A stretch of 64,000 bases of DNA from Bacteroides faecium. GTDB taxonomy: Bacteria > Bacteroidota > Bacteroidia > Bacteroidales > Bacteroidaceae. The stretch's first letter is position 1. The number at the start of each line of letters is the position of its first letter. The translations under genes were made by a program, and so were the position numbers. The DNA lies in contig NZ_CP050831.1 in the NCBI RefSeq assembly GCF_012113595.1, positions 3,038,001-3,102,000 of the forward strand. The letters are read 5' to 3'. The notes under the pieces were generated by a model, which searched no databases, was not told the DNA's origin, and worked only from the letters and a program-made list of their open reading frames with translations. Shown here piece after piece: positions 52,617 to 63,600 of this stretch.

Positions 52617-54029
52617 TTATTTTGCGAAAGCGTGACGGTAGCCTTGTACCTTGTTCCATCCGCCGCGAGTGAAATCCGGGACTTCAACCGGAGCTGAATT
52701 GTTTTCGATAGAAAGGCGGGTAAGTTCAGCCATGCAGCACCATTCTGCAAGGTCGTAAACGTCCATATCCAATGGTAGACCATTCTGTAAACAGTATGCC
52801 AGGCGATAGTCCATGATAAAGTCCATACCACCGTGACCACCTACTTTCTTGGCAGTTTCTTCCAACTCGATATGGATAGGATCTTTGTATTTATCCATTA
52901 AGGCTTTCTTTACATCTGCCGGAACAGAACCGTGTGCATTCAGGTTTTCGTGATTAGGCACATCTTTAGAGTCAACCTGTGAAGGTCTCAGGCAATATTC
53001 CTCAATCGGATACTTGCTTGCGTAACCGTCGGCTCCTACTATTTGATACATACGGCTGTATGGACGCGGAGTCATTACATTATGCTGAATCAACATGGTC
53101 TTGCCATTTTCTGTACGAATCAAAGTTGAAGTTTGGTCACCATTCTGGAAATCTTTCACTTCTTCTCCTGTTTGCTTTTTGATATAAGCCGGACCGTTGA
53201 CTGCCTTTGTATCCATAGATACCAATGTCTTCATACGATCTCCACGGTGGATATTAAGCACTTGGCAAGCCGGACCCATGCCGTGAGTGGCATATACATC
53301 ACCACGATGTTTTTGGTTGTAATCCATACGCCAGTTGTTCCAATATTCAGACCAGAAGTCTTCCAGATTGTGGATATATGAGCCTTCTACGTGAAGCACT
53401 TCTCCGAAAACACCTTGCTGTGCCATGTTCAAAGAAGTCAGTTCAAAGAAGTCATATACACAGTTTTCCAACTGCATACAATGCTTGCGAGTCTTTTCAG
53501 ACGTATTGATTAATTGCCAGATTTCATCCAATGTCATGGCTGCGGGAACTTCGATAGCAACGTGCTTGCCATGTTCCATAGCATAAACACCCATTTCAGC
53601 GTGATGCTTCCAGTCGGTTGCGATATATACGAGGTCAATGTCATCCTGTTCGCAGAGTTTCTTCCATGCGTCTTCCGAACCGCTGTAAGATGCCGCTTCC
53701 GGCAATCCTGCATTTTTCAGGATTTCCTGTGATTTCTCTACACGTTCGGGAGCAAGGTCGCATAAAGCAACGATTTTAGTACCCGGAATATGTGTCCAGC
53801 GTGCAACGGCACCGGGACCACGCATTCCCAGTCCGATGAAACCGACACGTACGGTATCAATTTTGGGAGCGACAAGTTGGATTACATCCTCTTGACCGGC
53901 AGGGCGGGCAGGGGTTTCTACTTTGATAGGTGCAAAGGCTTCCTGAACCTTTTGCTGAGATGTGCAGCTTGTATGGCAGGTTAACAAAGTAAGGCCGATA
54001 GCTGCGACTGTAAATAGCTTTTTCATCAT
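52617..54029 (-). CDS. Glycoside hydrolase family 109 (alpha-N-acetylgalactosaminidase)
   Basis: A 470-residue NAD-dependent glycosidase of the Gfo/Idh/MocA fold. It has a lipobox-like start (LLTCHTSC) and the dinucleotide-binding VGFIGLGMRGPGAV (about 63-76). The GH109 stretch ATDWKHHAEMGVYAMEHGKHV and HRGDVYATHGMGPACQVL carry the conserved histidines and tyrosine. GH109 removes terminal alpha-GalNAc, such as blood-group A or mucin core GalNAc, through an NAD-mediated elimination. It has its own -7 box and sits downstream of the M60 peptidase gene. Confidence 0.88.
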   Translation of the reverse strand: MMKKLFTVAAIGLTLLTCHTSCTSQQKVQEAFAPIKVETPARPAGQEDVIQLVAPKIDTVRVGFIGLGMRGPGAVARWTHIPGTKIVALCDLAPERVEKSQEILKNAGLPEAASYSGSEDAWKKLCEQDDIDLVYIATDWKHHAEMGVYAMEHGKHVAIEVPAAMTLDEIWQLINTSEKTRKHCMQLENCVYDFFELTSLNMAQQGVFGEVLHVEGSYIHNLEDFWSEYWNNWRMDYNQKHRGDVYATHGMGPACQVLNIHRGDRMKTLVSMDTKAVNGPAYIKKQTGEEVKDFQNGDQTSTLIRTENGKTMLIQHNVMTPRPYSRMYQIVGADGYASKYPIEEYCLRPSQVDSKDVPNHENLNAHGSVPADVKKALMDKYKDPIHIELEETAKKVGGHGGMDFIMDYRLAYCLQNGLPLDMDVYDLAEWCCMAELTRLSIENNSAPVEVPDFTRGGWNKVQGYRHAFAK

Positions 54030-54078
54030 ATTTTTATGTTTTTAATAGGGGGTTATTTGTCGTTTTTCATTTAGTTGC

Positions 54079-54086
54079 CAAAAGTA
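54079..54086 (-). promoter_or_regulatory. -7 box TACTTTTG for the GH109 gene
   Basis: Minus-strand TACTTTTG, 50 bases before the start codon. Apart from this and the M60 terminator, the 480-bp gap 54030-54509 is AT-rich with nothing else recognised. Confidence 0.55.
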
Positions 54087-54461
54087 GTAATTAATAGTCA
54101 ATTCTGTATGCTTGTCACAGATATTTTTACTATAAATTCATATTTCGGGTAGAAAATGAGTCCTACTTTTCTCATTGGTTTCATCTTGTCTTAATGTGTC
54201 TGGGTTGTGACGGTGATTTTTCTTACATACAAGATAAATACACATCGTAAAGGGTGCTCCCCTATGAATAAATGATTTATTTAGCATTTCTTAATATTTG
54301 AGTTTACGGTTATTATTTGAACGTATTCAAAAATAAGACACGTTACAAGAGCATTTTCCTAAGACATAAGTCTTCTTTTTTGTATTACTTAACTTTTTGC
54401 GTAACCAAGTATATGGCAATCATTTGTGTACGGCATCTAGCTTGGCATATATTGGGAAATA

Positions 54462-54494
54462 ATAAATGGCAGGCATATGCTGCCTGCCATTTAT
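54462..54494 (-). terminator. Terminator after the M60 peptidase gene
   Basis: Perfect 14-bp stem ATAAATGGCAGGCA (54462-54475) with TGCCTGCCATTTAT (54481-54494) and a 5-base loop, 15 bases beyond the stop; it divides the SusC/D-M60 part from GH109. Confidence 0.8.
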
Positions 54495-54509
54495 CGGGTG
54501 AGATGAAAG

Positions 54510-57221
54510 TTATTCTTTCACCTGAGTCATTAGTTTGCGTTCGCCATCCGCTTGTACAGCGTATATACCGCAACCGCTCATGCTGATATTACGTGGAACA
54601 AGGAACTCGAAAGAGTTAGCGAAGAATACGACTTTGCCCATTAGAGCCTCGTTCCCTTCTGCTTGTTTATCTTGTTTTCTCACTTCAAAGGCTACCGCTT
54701 GTTCACCATTGCTTACTATGATTTTCTTTCCTTGTACGGAAGAGGACAAAGTATAGGTCGGTGTTTTCGTTATCTGTGTATTCTCTTTGAATTGTGTATA
54801 GTAACCCACATCACCGACTTCTTTGTACCTATAATCTCCTGATGAGAAATCACTCGTTCTGCGGTCTTCTATATACTGGATAGGCACTGCTTTTTTCGGA
54901 TATTTTGCAATCTCCGCTTTGGTGTCTTCTATCATCTGGTCGGTTACAGTATATTTGAAAGTACCGTATTGTTCGATTGTGGCATTTACAGTCTTGAAGA
55001 ATCCCCATGTTTCAAAGAATTCTGTCAGGTCTTCCTGTGCAGCTTCACATACAGCTTTGACAAATGCCATTTGGCGGGCTCCCGGATCACTCTCAGGTAT
55101 AGAGCGGTATTTGGTACGCATTATATTGAATACTTCCGGCCAGAATGTCGGCGTTTCTTCCGTACCCTTGCAGAGTTCATAGTAAATCCATAATTGCCAG
55201 TTCATTCGCATATGTATTTCCGTATCTTCATTCTGATGGGTGGAACTTCCCATGTTATACCATGCTTTGTCGTCTTTGTAAACGGTATTGGCAAGATAAG
55301 AAAGTCCGCGTCCGCGAGAATAGTATTTTCCTAAACGACGGATAATATAATTCGAGAACAGGTTATTGCTGGATTCGGTAGAACCGGGCCAGTTGATGGC
55401 ATACTGGTGTACGTGTCCGATTTCGTGTGCCGGTCCCCAGGCATTATCTTCTACAGCCATTACGTTTTCGCGCAGAAGAATATTACTCAGATAGGTATAA
55501 ACGAATCCAATTTGATAATCGGATGCCCACATATAGCTTCCTTCCGGTGAAATGGCAAACATATGGTTGTTGTATTTGCCCGCTTGCCGGAATGCTTCGA
55601 TACCGCTCATTTCCTGTTCCCAACGGATGAAGTCATCCCACAGGTGGATAGCAGACAGAATCTCTGTCGGAGCAGCGTCCAGCATTTTGAGACGGTGGAA
55701 ATAGAACATGATTCGTTCACCGCGTACACAGAAATACTTGTGGGTTGCCTTGCTTATCAATTCTGCGTATTTGGCGTCAGTCTTATGTTCTTTCAGATCG
55801 AAGAAACCGTTGACAACGCCATTCCCTAATGGAATATGTATCTTGACCGGTTCGGGATTTGACAACAGACCTTCTCCATCTACATTATACATGATGAATA
55901 ACTGTCCGGGGCCTTTCATTGTCAATAAGTTGACACCTTCAGTCAATGGATAAGTATCACCGCTTGAAGACGTTTGCTTGTAGGTATGTTTGTTATCTCC
56001 CCAATGTTCCCAGATACACTGTAAAGAGACTTTTTGCCCTGCGGGTATTTTACCTACCAAAACAATCATTTCTTCATCCTTCTTTACATAGATACCCGTA
56101 GGATTGTCCAGGTCACTGTATTTCTTGGTCTGTATCTGTTCCGCCCAGTATTTGTTATTGCTATATGCTTCGTAGTTGCGGATACGGAAATCTTTTTCCC
56201 ATTCATCGTACGTGTTGTCTCTGAGAGCATAGGCGATACGTTTGAATGTTTCACTGGGGAGAGCTTCGATCTGCTCGTCAGTCACGCCTTCCAATACAGC
56301 CGTACAACTATGATCGGTAAATACGCTCAATAACTGGTCATTCATATCACGATAGTTGGCCTTTTCATAAAATTCCATTTCCTGGCATGAAACGAATCCT
56401 GCGGTTACTCCTTCAGGAAGTTCCGGGTCTTTATTATCTCCGGCTCCACTAAGTACTTTGAAACGAATGGCCTTGGCACCTGCTGGAATTTTATCAGTAT
56501 CGAGAGTATGCTGTGTGCCGCTTTTCCCGAAATCGTATTTCTCACCTGTGAATATGAAGTCGGCCTCTTCATACGACTCTTTAACTTCCAATGAATATCC
56601 TAACTGAAATTCACCCATGGCACCATTGCCACCACCACTATAATAAACGATTCTATCTATCTTCTTTGCATTGTCTGAGAAATAGTAATCTAGCAGTACC
56701 GGGAATTTAGTGGTCGGAGTCTCTGTTTCCCATGGAGAATGGTAAACAGTTGAGAAATTCTTATCCCATGTTTTGCTGATATCATTTCCACTGTGATGTT
56801 GATTATCCCATCCACCTGTAATCTCAATTTTGGTATCCGCCCTCACCGGGACATCATTGATTCCATATTGGGTCAACTTGATAGTGTACTTGACATTTAT
56901 CAGTTCCGAGCGTATGGTAATGTTTGCAGTACGCTTGGTCTGCTCTTCGCTGTCCAGTACGGATAAAATGATATTGTCAGTTTGCTGGAAGGCGGTTACC
57001 CATTTGCTGTCAGAGTTGACACTCCATTCACTGATACGCATATTCGTATTGATCGGTATAGTAATGGTGGCACTTCTGAAATCCAGTTCTTTGTTCAACA
57101 GACTGCCGTCGATTTCCAGTTGTTTGGCTACGATTACTTCTTCATCATCTTTACAACCGGTATTAGTTACCATGGCAAAGACGCATAATAAAGTGATTAA
57201 ATAGTAAGATATATGTTTCAT
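54510..57221 (-). CDS. M60-like (mucinase-type) peptidase lipoprotein
   Basis: A 903-residue surface lipoprotein (TNTGCKDD, C23, with acidic export signal). In order: BACON domain (about 35-120), a discoidin/CBM32-like galactose-binding domain (about 130-290, TKIEITGGWDNQHHSG), an M60 N-terminal region, then the gluzincin site HEIGH at 599-603 with third ligand E616 (H-E-x2-H-x12-E), and a C-terminal beta domain. M60-like proteins cut mucins or O-glycosylated peptides; the B. thetaiotaomicron protein BT4244 of the same layout is a known O-glycopeptidase. BACON and CBM32 would hold it on mucin. Confidence 0.88.
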   Translation of the reverse strand: MKHISYYLITLLCVFAMVTNTGCKDDEEVIVAKQLEIDGSLLNKELDFRSATITIPINTNMRISEWSVNSDSKWVTAFQQTDNIILSVLDSEEQTKRTANITIRSELINVKYTIKLTQYGINDVPVRADTKIEITGGWDNQHHSGNDISKTWDKNFSTVYHSPWETETPTTKFPVLLDYYFSDNAKKIDRIVYYSGGGNGAMGEFQLGYSLEVKESYEEADFIFTGEKYDFGKSGTQHTLDTDKIPAGAKAIRFKVLSGAGDNKDPELPEGVTAGFVSCQEMEFYEKANYRDMNDQLLSVFTDHSCTAVLEGVTDEQIEALPSETFKRIAYALRDNTYDEWEKDFRIRNYEAYSNNKYWAEQIQTKKYSDLDNPTGIYVKKDEEMIVLVGKIPAGQKVSLQCIWEHWGDNKHTYKQTSSSGDTYPLTEGVNLLTMKGPGQLFIMYNVDGEGLLSNPEPVKIHIPLGNGVVNGFFDLKEHKTDAKYAELISKATHKYFCVRGERIMFYFHRLKMLDAAPTEILSAIHLWDDFIRWEQEMSGIEAFRQAGKYNNHMFAISPEGSYMWASDYQIGFVYTYLSNILLRENVMAVEDNAWGPAHEIGHVHQYAINWPGSTESSNNLFSNYIIRRLGKYYSRGRGLSYLANTVYKDDKAWYNMGSSTHQNEDTEIHMRMNWQLWIYYELCKGTEETPTFWPEVFNIMRTKYRSIPESDPGARQMAFVKAVCEAAQEDLTEFFETWGFFKTVNATIEQYGTFKYTVTDQMIEDTKAEIAKYPKKAVPIQYIEDRRTSDFSSGDYRYKEVGDVGYYTQFKENTQITKTPTYTLSSSVQGKKIIVSNGEQAVAFEVRKQDKQAEGNEALMGKVVFFANSFEFLVPRNISMSGCGIYAVQADGERKLMTQVKE

Positions 57222-57241
57222 AGTTTGTACTTTATTAGTGT

Positions 57242-58648
57242 TTAATTACTTCCCCAAAGTTCCAGTTCGGCCAGAGCCCAGCATGGTCCTACGGAAGAAC
57301 CGTCACATTCTCCTAATCTGGAACGAATTACAGAGAATCGCAGGTATTTGAATTCCTCGGTCGCTGCAAATATTTTAGAGGTATATGTTTTCAGGTTGTC
57401 AACTGGCAAACCGCTATTTATTGTCGTCAGTTCAGTCCAGTTCTCTCCATCATTGCTAGTGAATAATTTGATGATCTGTGGAGTCGCATTACCATTATTA
57501 TGTCTTGTTACATAACTGAACATGATACTTTTCACCAGATTATCCAGAGTAATATCAACCGGTTGCCCATATGTGGGGTCACCGACTGCTTTTCCATATT
57601 GGGTATGGTAATATGTATCGGTTACTCCATCCACTAAATTAGCCAATACCGTACCATCTCCACCACCGCAGCCGAATGGGTCTGCCAACATTGCAGTTGT
57701 CAGGGTTATCTTGTCTTTTACCATATCCAGCGGATATTCCACTATTCCATAGAATATCTTGTCGCTGACTGCGATATTCTCATATTCCGTGATAGCTTTG
57801 AGCCTCAACGGGAGCAGATAGGTGTATCCTTTAGATAAATGGTCACGTCTGATAGTTACCGTACCTGCGGATTCATTGTTGCCGGCTTCAAATACAGCAG
57901 ATTCTATATCGCTGAATGCTCCGGTTGGAATCATAAGGTAGTTGGTGTTGTTGTCACTGTTATATTTATCCAGGATACTTTGGTCTGTCAGCACTTCCAT
58001 GTCAGCAGTGAAATCCCAAGTGTTTTGTACACCGGCCACCATTGCAATGTCTGTTTCAAAGATGATGCTGTTTTCTTTGTTGTCAGTCAGATTGATAGTC
58101 TTGCTTCCTTTTTTGAATGCAATACTCAATTCTGTGATTTTCGGTTTAAGTATCAAGTCACATTTATCTGTGTTTACAGAATCCGTCTGGCTTGTAAGCC
58201 TAAACGGAAGAATGAATACAGCATCCGGATTTTCGTTGGCATGTATCTCTTCCACCATTTTCTCCGGTACCAGTTGCAGTGTGACACTCTTGTAAGTGTC
58301 TCCGGATTTGAATTCGAGTGCTTGAGCCTTATATATATAACACTCATTGCTGAATACGGTGTAGTTATTTCCGGTGTAATGTTCGTCTTTGTCAATTTCT
58401 GCCTGAGTCATGACTTTTAGTTGAACCATTGCAGTGGCTGCCGGATTACTGCCTGTTTTTCCGACAGTTACCGTATAATCTACATTCGAACCATCATTGA
58501 AAAGCGCAAGATTCTGTTGTCCGCTAGTCGTGAGATAGAGGATCTTTTCATATTTCTGTGGAATCAAATCCTCGAAGCTGTCCTCCTTGCAACTGCTGAG
58601 GCTGATAATTGTTCCTAAGAAAAGGAATGAATATATTAATTTCTTCAT
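57242..58648 (-). CDS. Surface glycan-binding lipoprotein (DUF1735 repeats and discoidin domain)
   Basis: A 468-residue lipoprotein (SLSSCKEDSFED, C20, with the LES-like acidic signal for surface export). Two DUF1735-type beta domains (about 50-185 and 190-310) precede a C-terminal F5/8 type C (CBM32-like) domain (about 325-468, LVDGVTDTYYHTQYGK and YLRFSVIRS). It occupies the SusE/F position after SusD and should bind the glycan at the surface before import. It starts 19 bases after susD's stop and ends 20 bases before the M60 start. Confidence 0.8.
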   Translation of the reverse strand: MKKLIYSFLFLGTIISLSSCKEDSFEDLIPQKYEKILYLTTSGQQNLALFNDGSNVDYTVTVGKTGSNPAATAMVQLKVMTQAEIDKDEHYTGNNYTVFSNECYIYKAQALEFKSGDTYKSVTLQLVPEKMVEEIHANENPDAVFILPFRLTSQTDSVNTDKCDLILKPKITELSIAFKKGSKTINLTDNKENSIIFETDIAMVAGVQNTWDFTADMEVLTDQSILDKYNSDNNTNYLMIPTGAFSDIESAVFEAGNNESAGTVTIRRDHLSKGYTYLLPLRLKAITEYENIAVSDKIFYGIVEYPLDMVKDKITLTTAMLADPFGCGGGDGTVLANLVDGVTDTYYHTQYGKAVGDPTYGQPVDITLDNLVKSIMFSYVTRHNNGNATPQIIKLFTSNDGENWTELTTINSGLPVDNLKTYTSKIFAATEEFKYLRFSVIRSRLGECDGSSVGPCWALAELELWGSN

Positions 58649-58667
58649 ATTGATATACTGTTTATGG

Positions 58668-60608
58668 TTAATATCCCGGTGCTTGAACCATTTGTGGATT
58701 CTTATAGACCTCGTTCACAAATACAGGTGCCAGATACATCCGGTTTTCCCATTTGAAATCCTGTTGTACATTTACCGGCTGATTCAATTCTTCGAAAGAC
58801 GGACTTTCCAGTTCTTCCATATTGAGTCCTTTACGAACACCGGCTGCAAATACTTCCGGGGCAATCATCCAGCGACGGGCATCATAGTAACGATGTCCTT
58901 CAGCATAAAGCTCCACGAAGCGTTCGTTGCGTATCCAGTCGATAAGTGTCATTTCGGCGGTAAGGTCGGCGGTGGTCAGTTCGGGAATACCCGCACGGTT
59001 ACGGATAACATTCAGATATTTCAGGGCATTTTCCGTGTCACCTGTTTCAGCGTAACATTCGGCTAAGTTGAGATAAAGTTCTGCAAGACGTATCAGTGTA
59101 GCCGGATAATCTTTCTTATCCAAGTTGCCGCCTTTTGTCCAGTTGATATTCGGTTGGATAAACTTTTTGCAGAGATATCCTGTCACACAATAGTTGCGTG
59201 CGCTGTTGCCTGATGTACTCTTACCTTGGGCATCCGGGTCTTTCAGGTTGATGACTAACGGAGAACCGTCATTCAGTTTCAAGGCATATTGGTCGCCGTC
59301 AAAGGAAATCCATGCATAAAAGCGCGGTTCACGGTTCGCGTTCAGGCGGATGACGTCCGCGTTACTTTGCTGTGCTGATTCATACCACGAGTCTTCACTG
59401 GCAAATTCGTTAGTTTCGGCTGCCAGTCTCGGCAGTTTTCCGTCTTTCGTATAGAAACGTTCCACGGCGTTCAGGTAAGGAGACATACCGCTGTATCCGT
59501 CGTTCCATGTACCGTTGCTTTGCTTGCTGCAATGTAATGGAAGGCAGGATAATATCTGGTTGTACAAATCTGTTCCTGCCAGCCCCCAGAGTATTTCGCG
59601 GTTACCGTCCGAATAGCGGGTGGTAAGGATATAACGCATTAGCATGACATGATTCTTGAAAGAATCGTTTGCGTCGGTTACAGGTAATGACAATGAACTG
59701 ATGTTCAGGCTTTGGTTGGTCATCTGGGTCTTGCAGTCCTCGATATCCATTAATGAGCATCCGCCATCTCCTTCTGCCCATTCTAAAGCATCTTTACAAG
59801 CGGTCAAGGCACGTTTCCATTTGTCAGGATCGGCAGTTTTGCTGACCAGCTCTTTTCCGTATCCCGGAGTTTCAAAATTTTCATTTTTCCATTCCGGATA
59901 AGGGAAGCCGCCGTTCCATAGAGGGGAAGCTGCGTAAAGCAACAAACGTCCTTTGATAGCTTTGGCGATGGTGGAAGTTGCGCGTCCCCATTCGTCACCT
60001 ACACGGGAAGCCGGAAGGTCTTCGGAAGCCTGATCCAGTTTCATGGCAATCCAATTGACGATGTAGTCGAAGTGGAAACGTCCGTTGTATTCGTTGGACG
60101 GGGTTTCCATGTCAATATAAGAATCTGTGATGGGGATAGGGCCGTAATATTCCAACAGCAGGAAGTGGTAATATGCAATAAGGAAGTTCGCTTCCGCTCT
60201 CCATTCTTTCTTTAACACTTCTGATACTCCATGTGCGTTTTCGAGTTGGGAAAGGAACAGGTGGCATTGGCCGATGTATTGATATACACTTCCCCATCTC
60301 CACGCTCCGTAATTGGTAGAGTTGAAAAGCCCCCAAGCCAGTTTCTGTCCATTCGTGTTCCATAGGGGTGGTAAGGCGTATTCATCAGTAGAACCTTCCA
60401 TGTTGGTATATTGCCAGGTAACCTGGTCTCCCTTAATGCCGGCATAGCAGGAATATAGGAAGCCTTTCGTAGTTTCCGGTGTTTTGGTCGCGTCTTTCAG
60501 GCTGGCTTGTTCGGGTGGAACAACATCCAGATAATCGCATGATGTCAGGCAATAAACTGCGATTGTAAGCAGGCTGCCTATTTTGGTTATTTTATCTCTT
60601 AGTTTCAT
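58668..60608 (-). CDS. SusD-like outer-membrane glycan-binding lipoprotein
   Basis: A 646-residue SusD/RagB protein: lipobox LTSCDYLD (C24), TPR-like helices including EWRAEANFLIAYYHFLLLEYYGPIPI and the C-terminal RagB region LIRLAELYLNLAECYAETGD, IRNERFVELYAEGHRYYDARRW. SusD acts as the lid over the SusC channel and holds incoming oligosaccharide or glycopeptide. It lies 31 bases after susC. Confidence 0.93.
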   Translation of the reverse strand: MKLRDKITKIGSLLTIAVYCLTSCDYLDVVPPEQASLKDATKTPETTKGFLYSCYAGIKGDQVTWQYTNMEGSTDEYALPPLWNTNGQKLAWGLFNSTNYGAWRWGSVYQYIGQCHLFLSQLENAHGVSEVLKKEWRAEANFLIAYYHFLLLEYYGPIPITDSYIDMETPSNEYNGRFHFDYIVNWIAMKLDQASEDLPASRVGDEWGRATSTIAKAIKGRLLLYAASPLWNGGFPYPEWKNENFETPGYGKELVSKTADPDKWKRALTACKDALEWAEGDGGCSLMDIEDCKTQMTNQSLNISSLSLPVTDANDSFKNHVMLMRYILTTRYSDGNREILWGLAGTDLYNQILSCLPLHCSKQSNGTWNDGYSGMSPYLNAVERFYTKDGKLPRLAAETNEFASEDSWYESAQQSNADVIRLNANREPRFYAWISFDGDQYALKLNDGSPLVINLKDPDAQGKSTSGNSARNYCVTGYLCKKFIQPNINWTKGGNLDKKDYPATLIRLAELYLNLAECYAETGDTENALKYLNVIRNRAGIPELTTADLTAEMTLIDWIRNERFVELYAEGHRYYDARRWMIAPEVFAAGVRKGLNMEELESPSFEELNQPVNVQQDFKWENRMYLAPVFVNEVYKNPQMVQAPGY

Positions 60609-60639
60609 ATATTTCGCGTATAAGTTTAAAGTTACCGAT

Positions 60640-63600
60640 TTAGAATGTCAATTGTATTCCGATATTGAATGCGCGTTGCAGCGGATATGAGTCCCAACCG
60701 AGTTCCGGATCCCAAAGTTTGAACGGGCTGAACACCGCCAGGTTGTCACCACTGAGGTAAACACGTCCATATTTGAAACTATAACCGAATTCCAGTGTCT
60801 TGAAGCGGATGAAATTTCCATTACGCATCCAGTAAGAACTTGCCACTGTATTGTTGGCTGTTTGTGAACTGGTCAATCCTAAACGTGGATATTGGGCATT
60901 TGGGTTGGGGTTGTTCTCTGTCCAACGGTCGTCGGCAATGAACTGCATAACGTTGTAGTCACTTTCTCCGAATGGAGTGATGCCGCTAACCATAAGTTTG
61001 CGTTTTGCCGAACCGTTGAAGAATACACCAAAGTCAAACTTCTTATAGGTAATATTGAATCCCAAACCATATTGGATACGGGGCACGGTGCCGTAGGGAG
61101 AAAGCATGACCTGGTCGTCTGCATCGATTTTGCCGTCACCATTGATGTCACGGTATTTTATGTCACCGGGCTTGGTAACACTACCTAAATTCTGTACCGG
61201 ACTTTTGTCTATTTCTTCCTGGCTCTGGAATAATCCTTCGGCCACATACCCTGTTGTGCGGCTCAGCGGTTTTCCTGTGGAAGTTTTCCATATGTATGGA
61301 TATACAGGTTCGTCCAGGTTGACATATTTGTTTTCTGTATAAGTAAAGTTACCACGGAAGTCGATATATACATCCTTGATTATTTCCTTGTGCCAGTTGA
61401 CGCTAAGTTCGATACCCCAGTTGTCGACTTTACCTTGATTGCTCCATGGCTTGGCTGTATGGTAAGCTAATGATTGTGGCCATGCTTCCCGATTCAATAG
61501 GATGTTATAGCGACGTTCCTTGAAATAGTCGGCTGTAATATCTATTTGGCGGAACAAGCTCATATCTACACCTATATCAAGCTTCTTGACACGTTCCCAT
61601 CCGGCATTTTGCACGGCATACGTAATCATTTGCGGGCCGTTAAGCGTATAGTTCATATCTACCCCGGTGGTAAATCCTATTGTGTTAAGTTTTACCTGAT
61701 CGATGTAGAGGAAGTGTTGCGCACCGGCATTTAATCCGGTTTCATCACTGCCGACAAGTCCATAAGACCCTCTGACCTTCAAGTTGTCCACCCATTTGGT
61801 CATCGGTTCGAAGAATGCCTCATTGCTGACTACCCATCCTAAAGAAAGTGCAGGGAAAAACTCAAAACGGCTTTTCTTTGCCAAGCGTTCGGTTCCGTTG
61901 TAGCCGAAATTCAATTCTATCAGATAACGTTGTCCGTAATCATAGGTGAAACGGCCGGAAAGCCCTTGGTTACGTTGGGGCAATACGTCACTACGGTATT
62001 CGCGCTGCATATACATCAACATTCCAGTCACGTGGTGTAGACCGAATTGACGGTCGTAGTTGATACGGGCATCCATATAGAAAGTCTGGTCGGATGACTT
62101 ACTGATGTCAGATGTGGCCAGATAGTCAGTTCCGTCGGTATTAAGCAATTCTGTTTCGTAGTCGGTCGGGTTGTTGGGATTGTAACTGCCGTTTTTTATA
62201 CCATAATAGTAGGGCTTAATACTGCGGTTATATCCCGAGGACGACCAGTTTTTCCAGTTAACCATGGCTTGAACACTTAATCCTTTGGTAACAAAATCCA
62301 ATTTCTGGTTGATTTTCAATGAAGTATTCAACGTGTTTTCATTGGTTTCCTTGAATGAACTCAACATATAGGCATATGGGTTCGTGCGTAAACTGGAACC
62401 GGCCCAGCGGGCATTACCAAAGCGGATATGTGTATCGCCTTCCTGTGCGGGGAAAGTGGCCGGAAAATATACAGGATTGGTGTACAACATTTTTTTGAAT
62501 AACTCCGAGGTACTGTAATTCGGACCTTTCATATTGCGAATCTGCGCGTTCATGTGCAGATCTATTTTGGTGGTCGGAGTCACTTTATAAGAGATGTTGT
62601 TCTGGAAGTTATATCCCCAGTTATTGATGTTGTTATTATAAGAATAAACTTTCTTGGTGTTCAGCAAACCCGTATCGTGGTTTGCCTGCAAACTCATATA
62701 ATATGATGCCTTGCTGCCGCCACCGGAGATATTGACATTCACGCGTTGGTTCATATTCATATCCTTGAATATCATATCCTGCCAGTTTACATCCGGATAA
62801 ACATACGGATTGACGTGGTTGCGGGTATTATCAATATCCAATTGTGAATATTTTGGAGTTGCTCCGGCATTTCGTGTCAATTGGGCTTCATTATACAGTT
62901 CCATCCATGTTGCCCCGTCTACAAACTTCGGCATGTTCATAGGTTTGTTAAATGTGTTTTCCAAAGTCACGTTGATACGTGTTTTCTCATTCTCCTTACC
63001 TGTTTTTGTGGTAATCAGCATCACTCCATTTGCACCGCGTGCGCCATAAATTGCGGTTGCGGAAGCATCTTTCAAGATAGAGAAACTTTCGATTGTTTCG
63101 GCCGGAATATTGTTCAAGTCTGTAGTGGAAATTTCCACATCATCCAGCAGGATAAGAGGAGTGGAGCGTCCGCCGAAAGTACTTACACCACGGATATAAA
63201 ATTCAGAAGCGGCTCCGGGCTCACCCGATTTTGTCATTGAGATAACTCCGGAGAGTTTACCTGCAAATGAGGTAGTCAGTGATGAACTGGGTGCTTTCAA
63301 AGCCATACCTTTTACACTGGTGATAGAGCCTGTGACGCTGACCTTTTTCTGTGTACCGGCACCTACTACCACTACTTCGCTTAACAACTGGTTATCCGAT
63401 TCCATCTTTACATTGATGACACCGAGATCGCCCACATCGACTGTCTTTTTCTTGTAGCCGATGTAACTGAATTCCAGTTGTACTCTTGAACCGCTCACGG
63501 AGATTGTGAAATTACCGTCCAAGTCGGTAATGACCCCGTCTTTCTGTCCTTTCACTACAACGGTGGCACCGATGACCGGATCGCCATTTTCAGCATCTAC

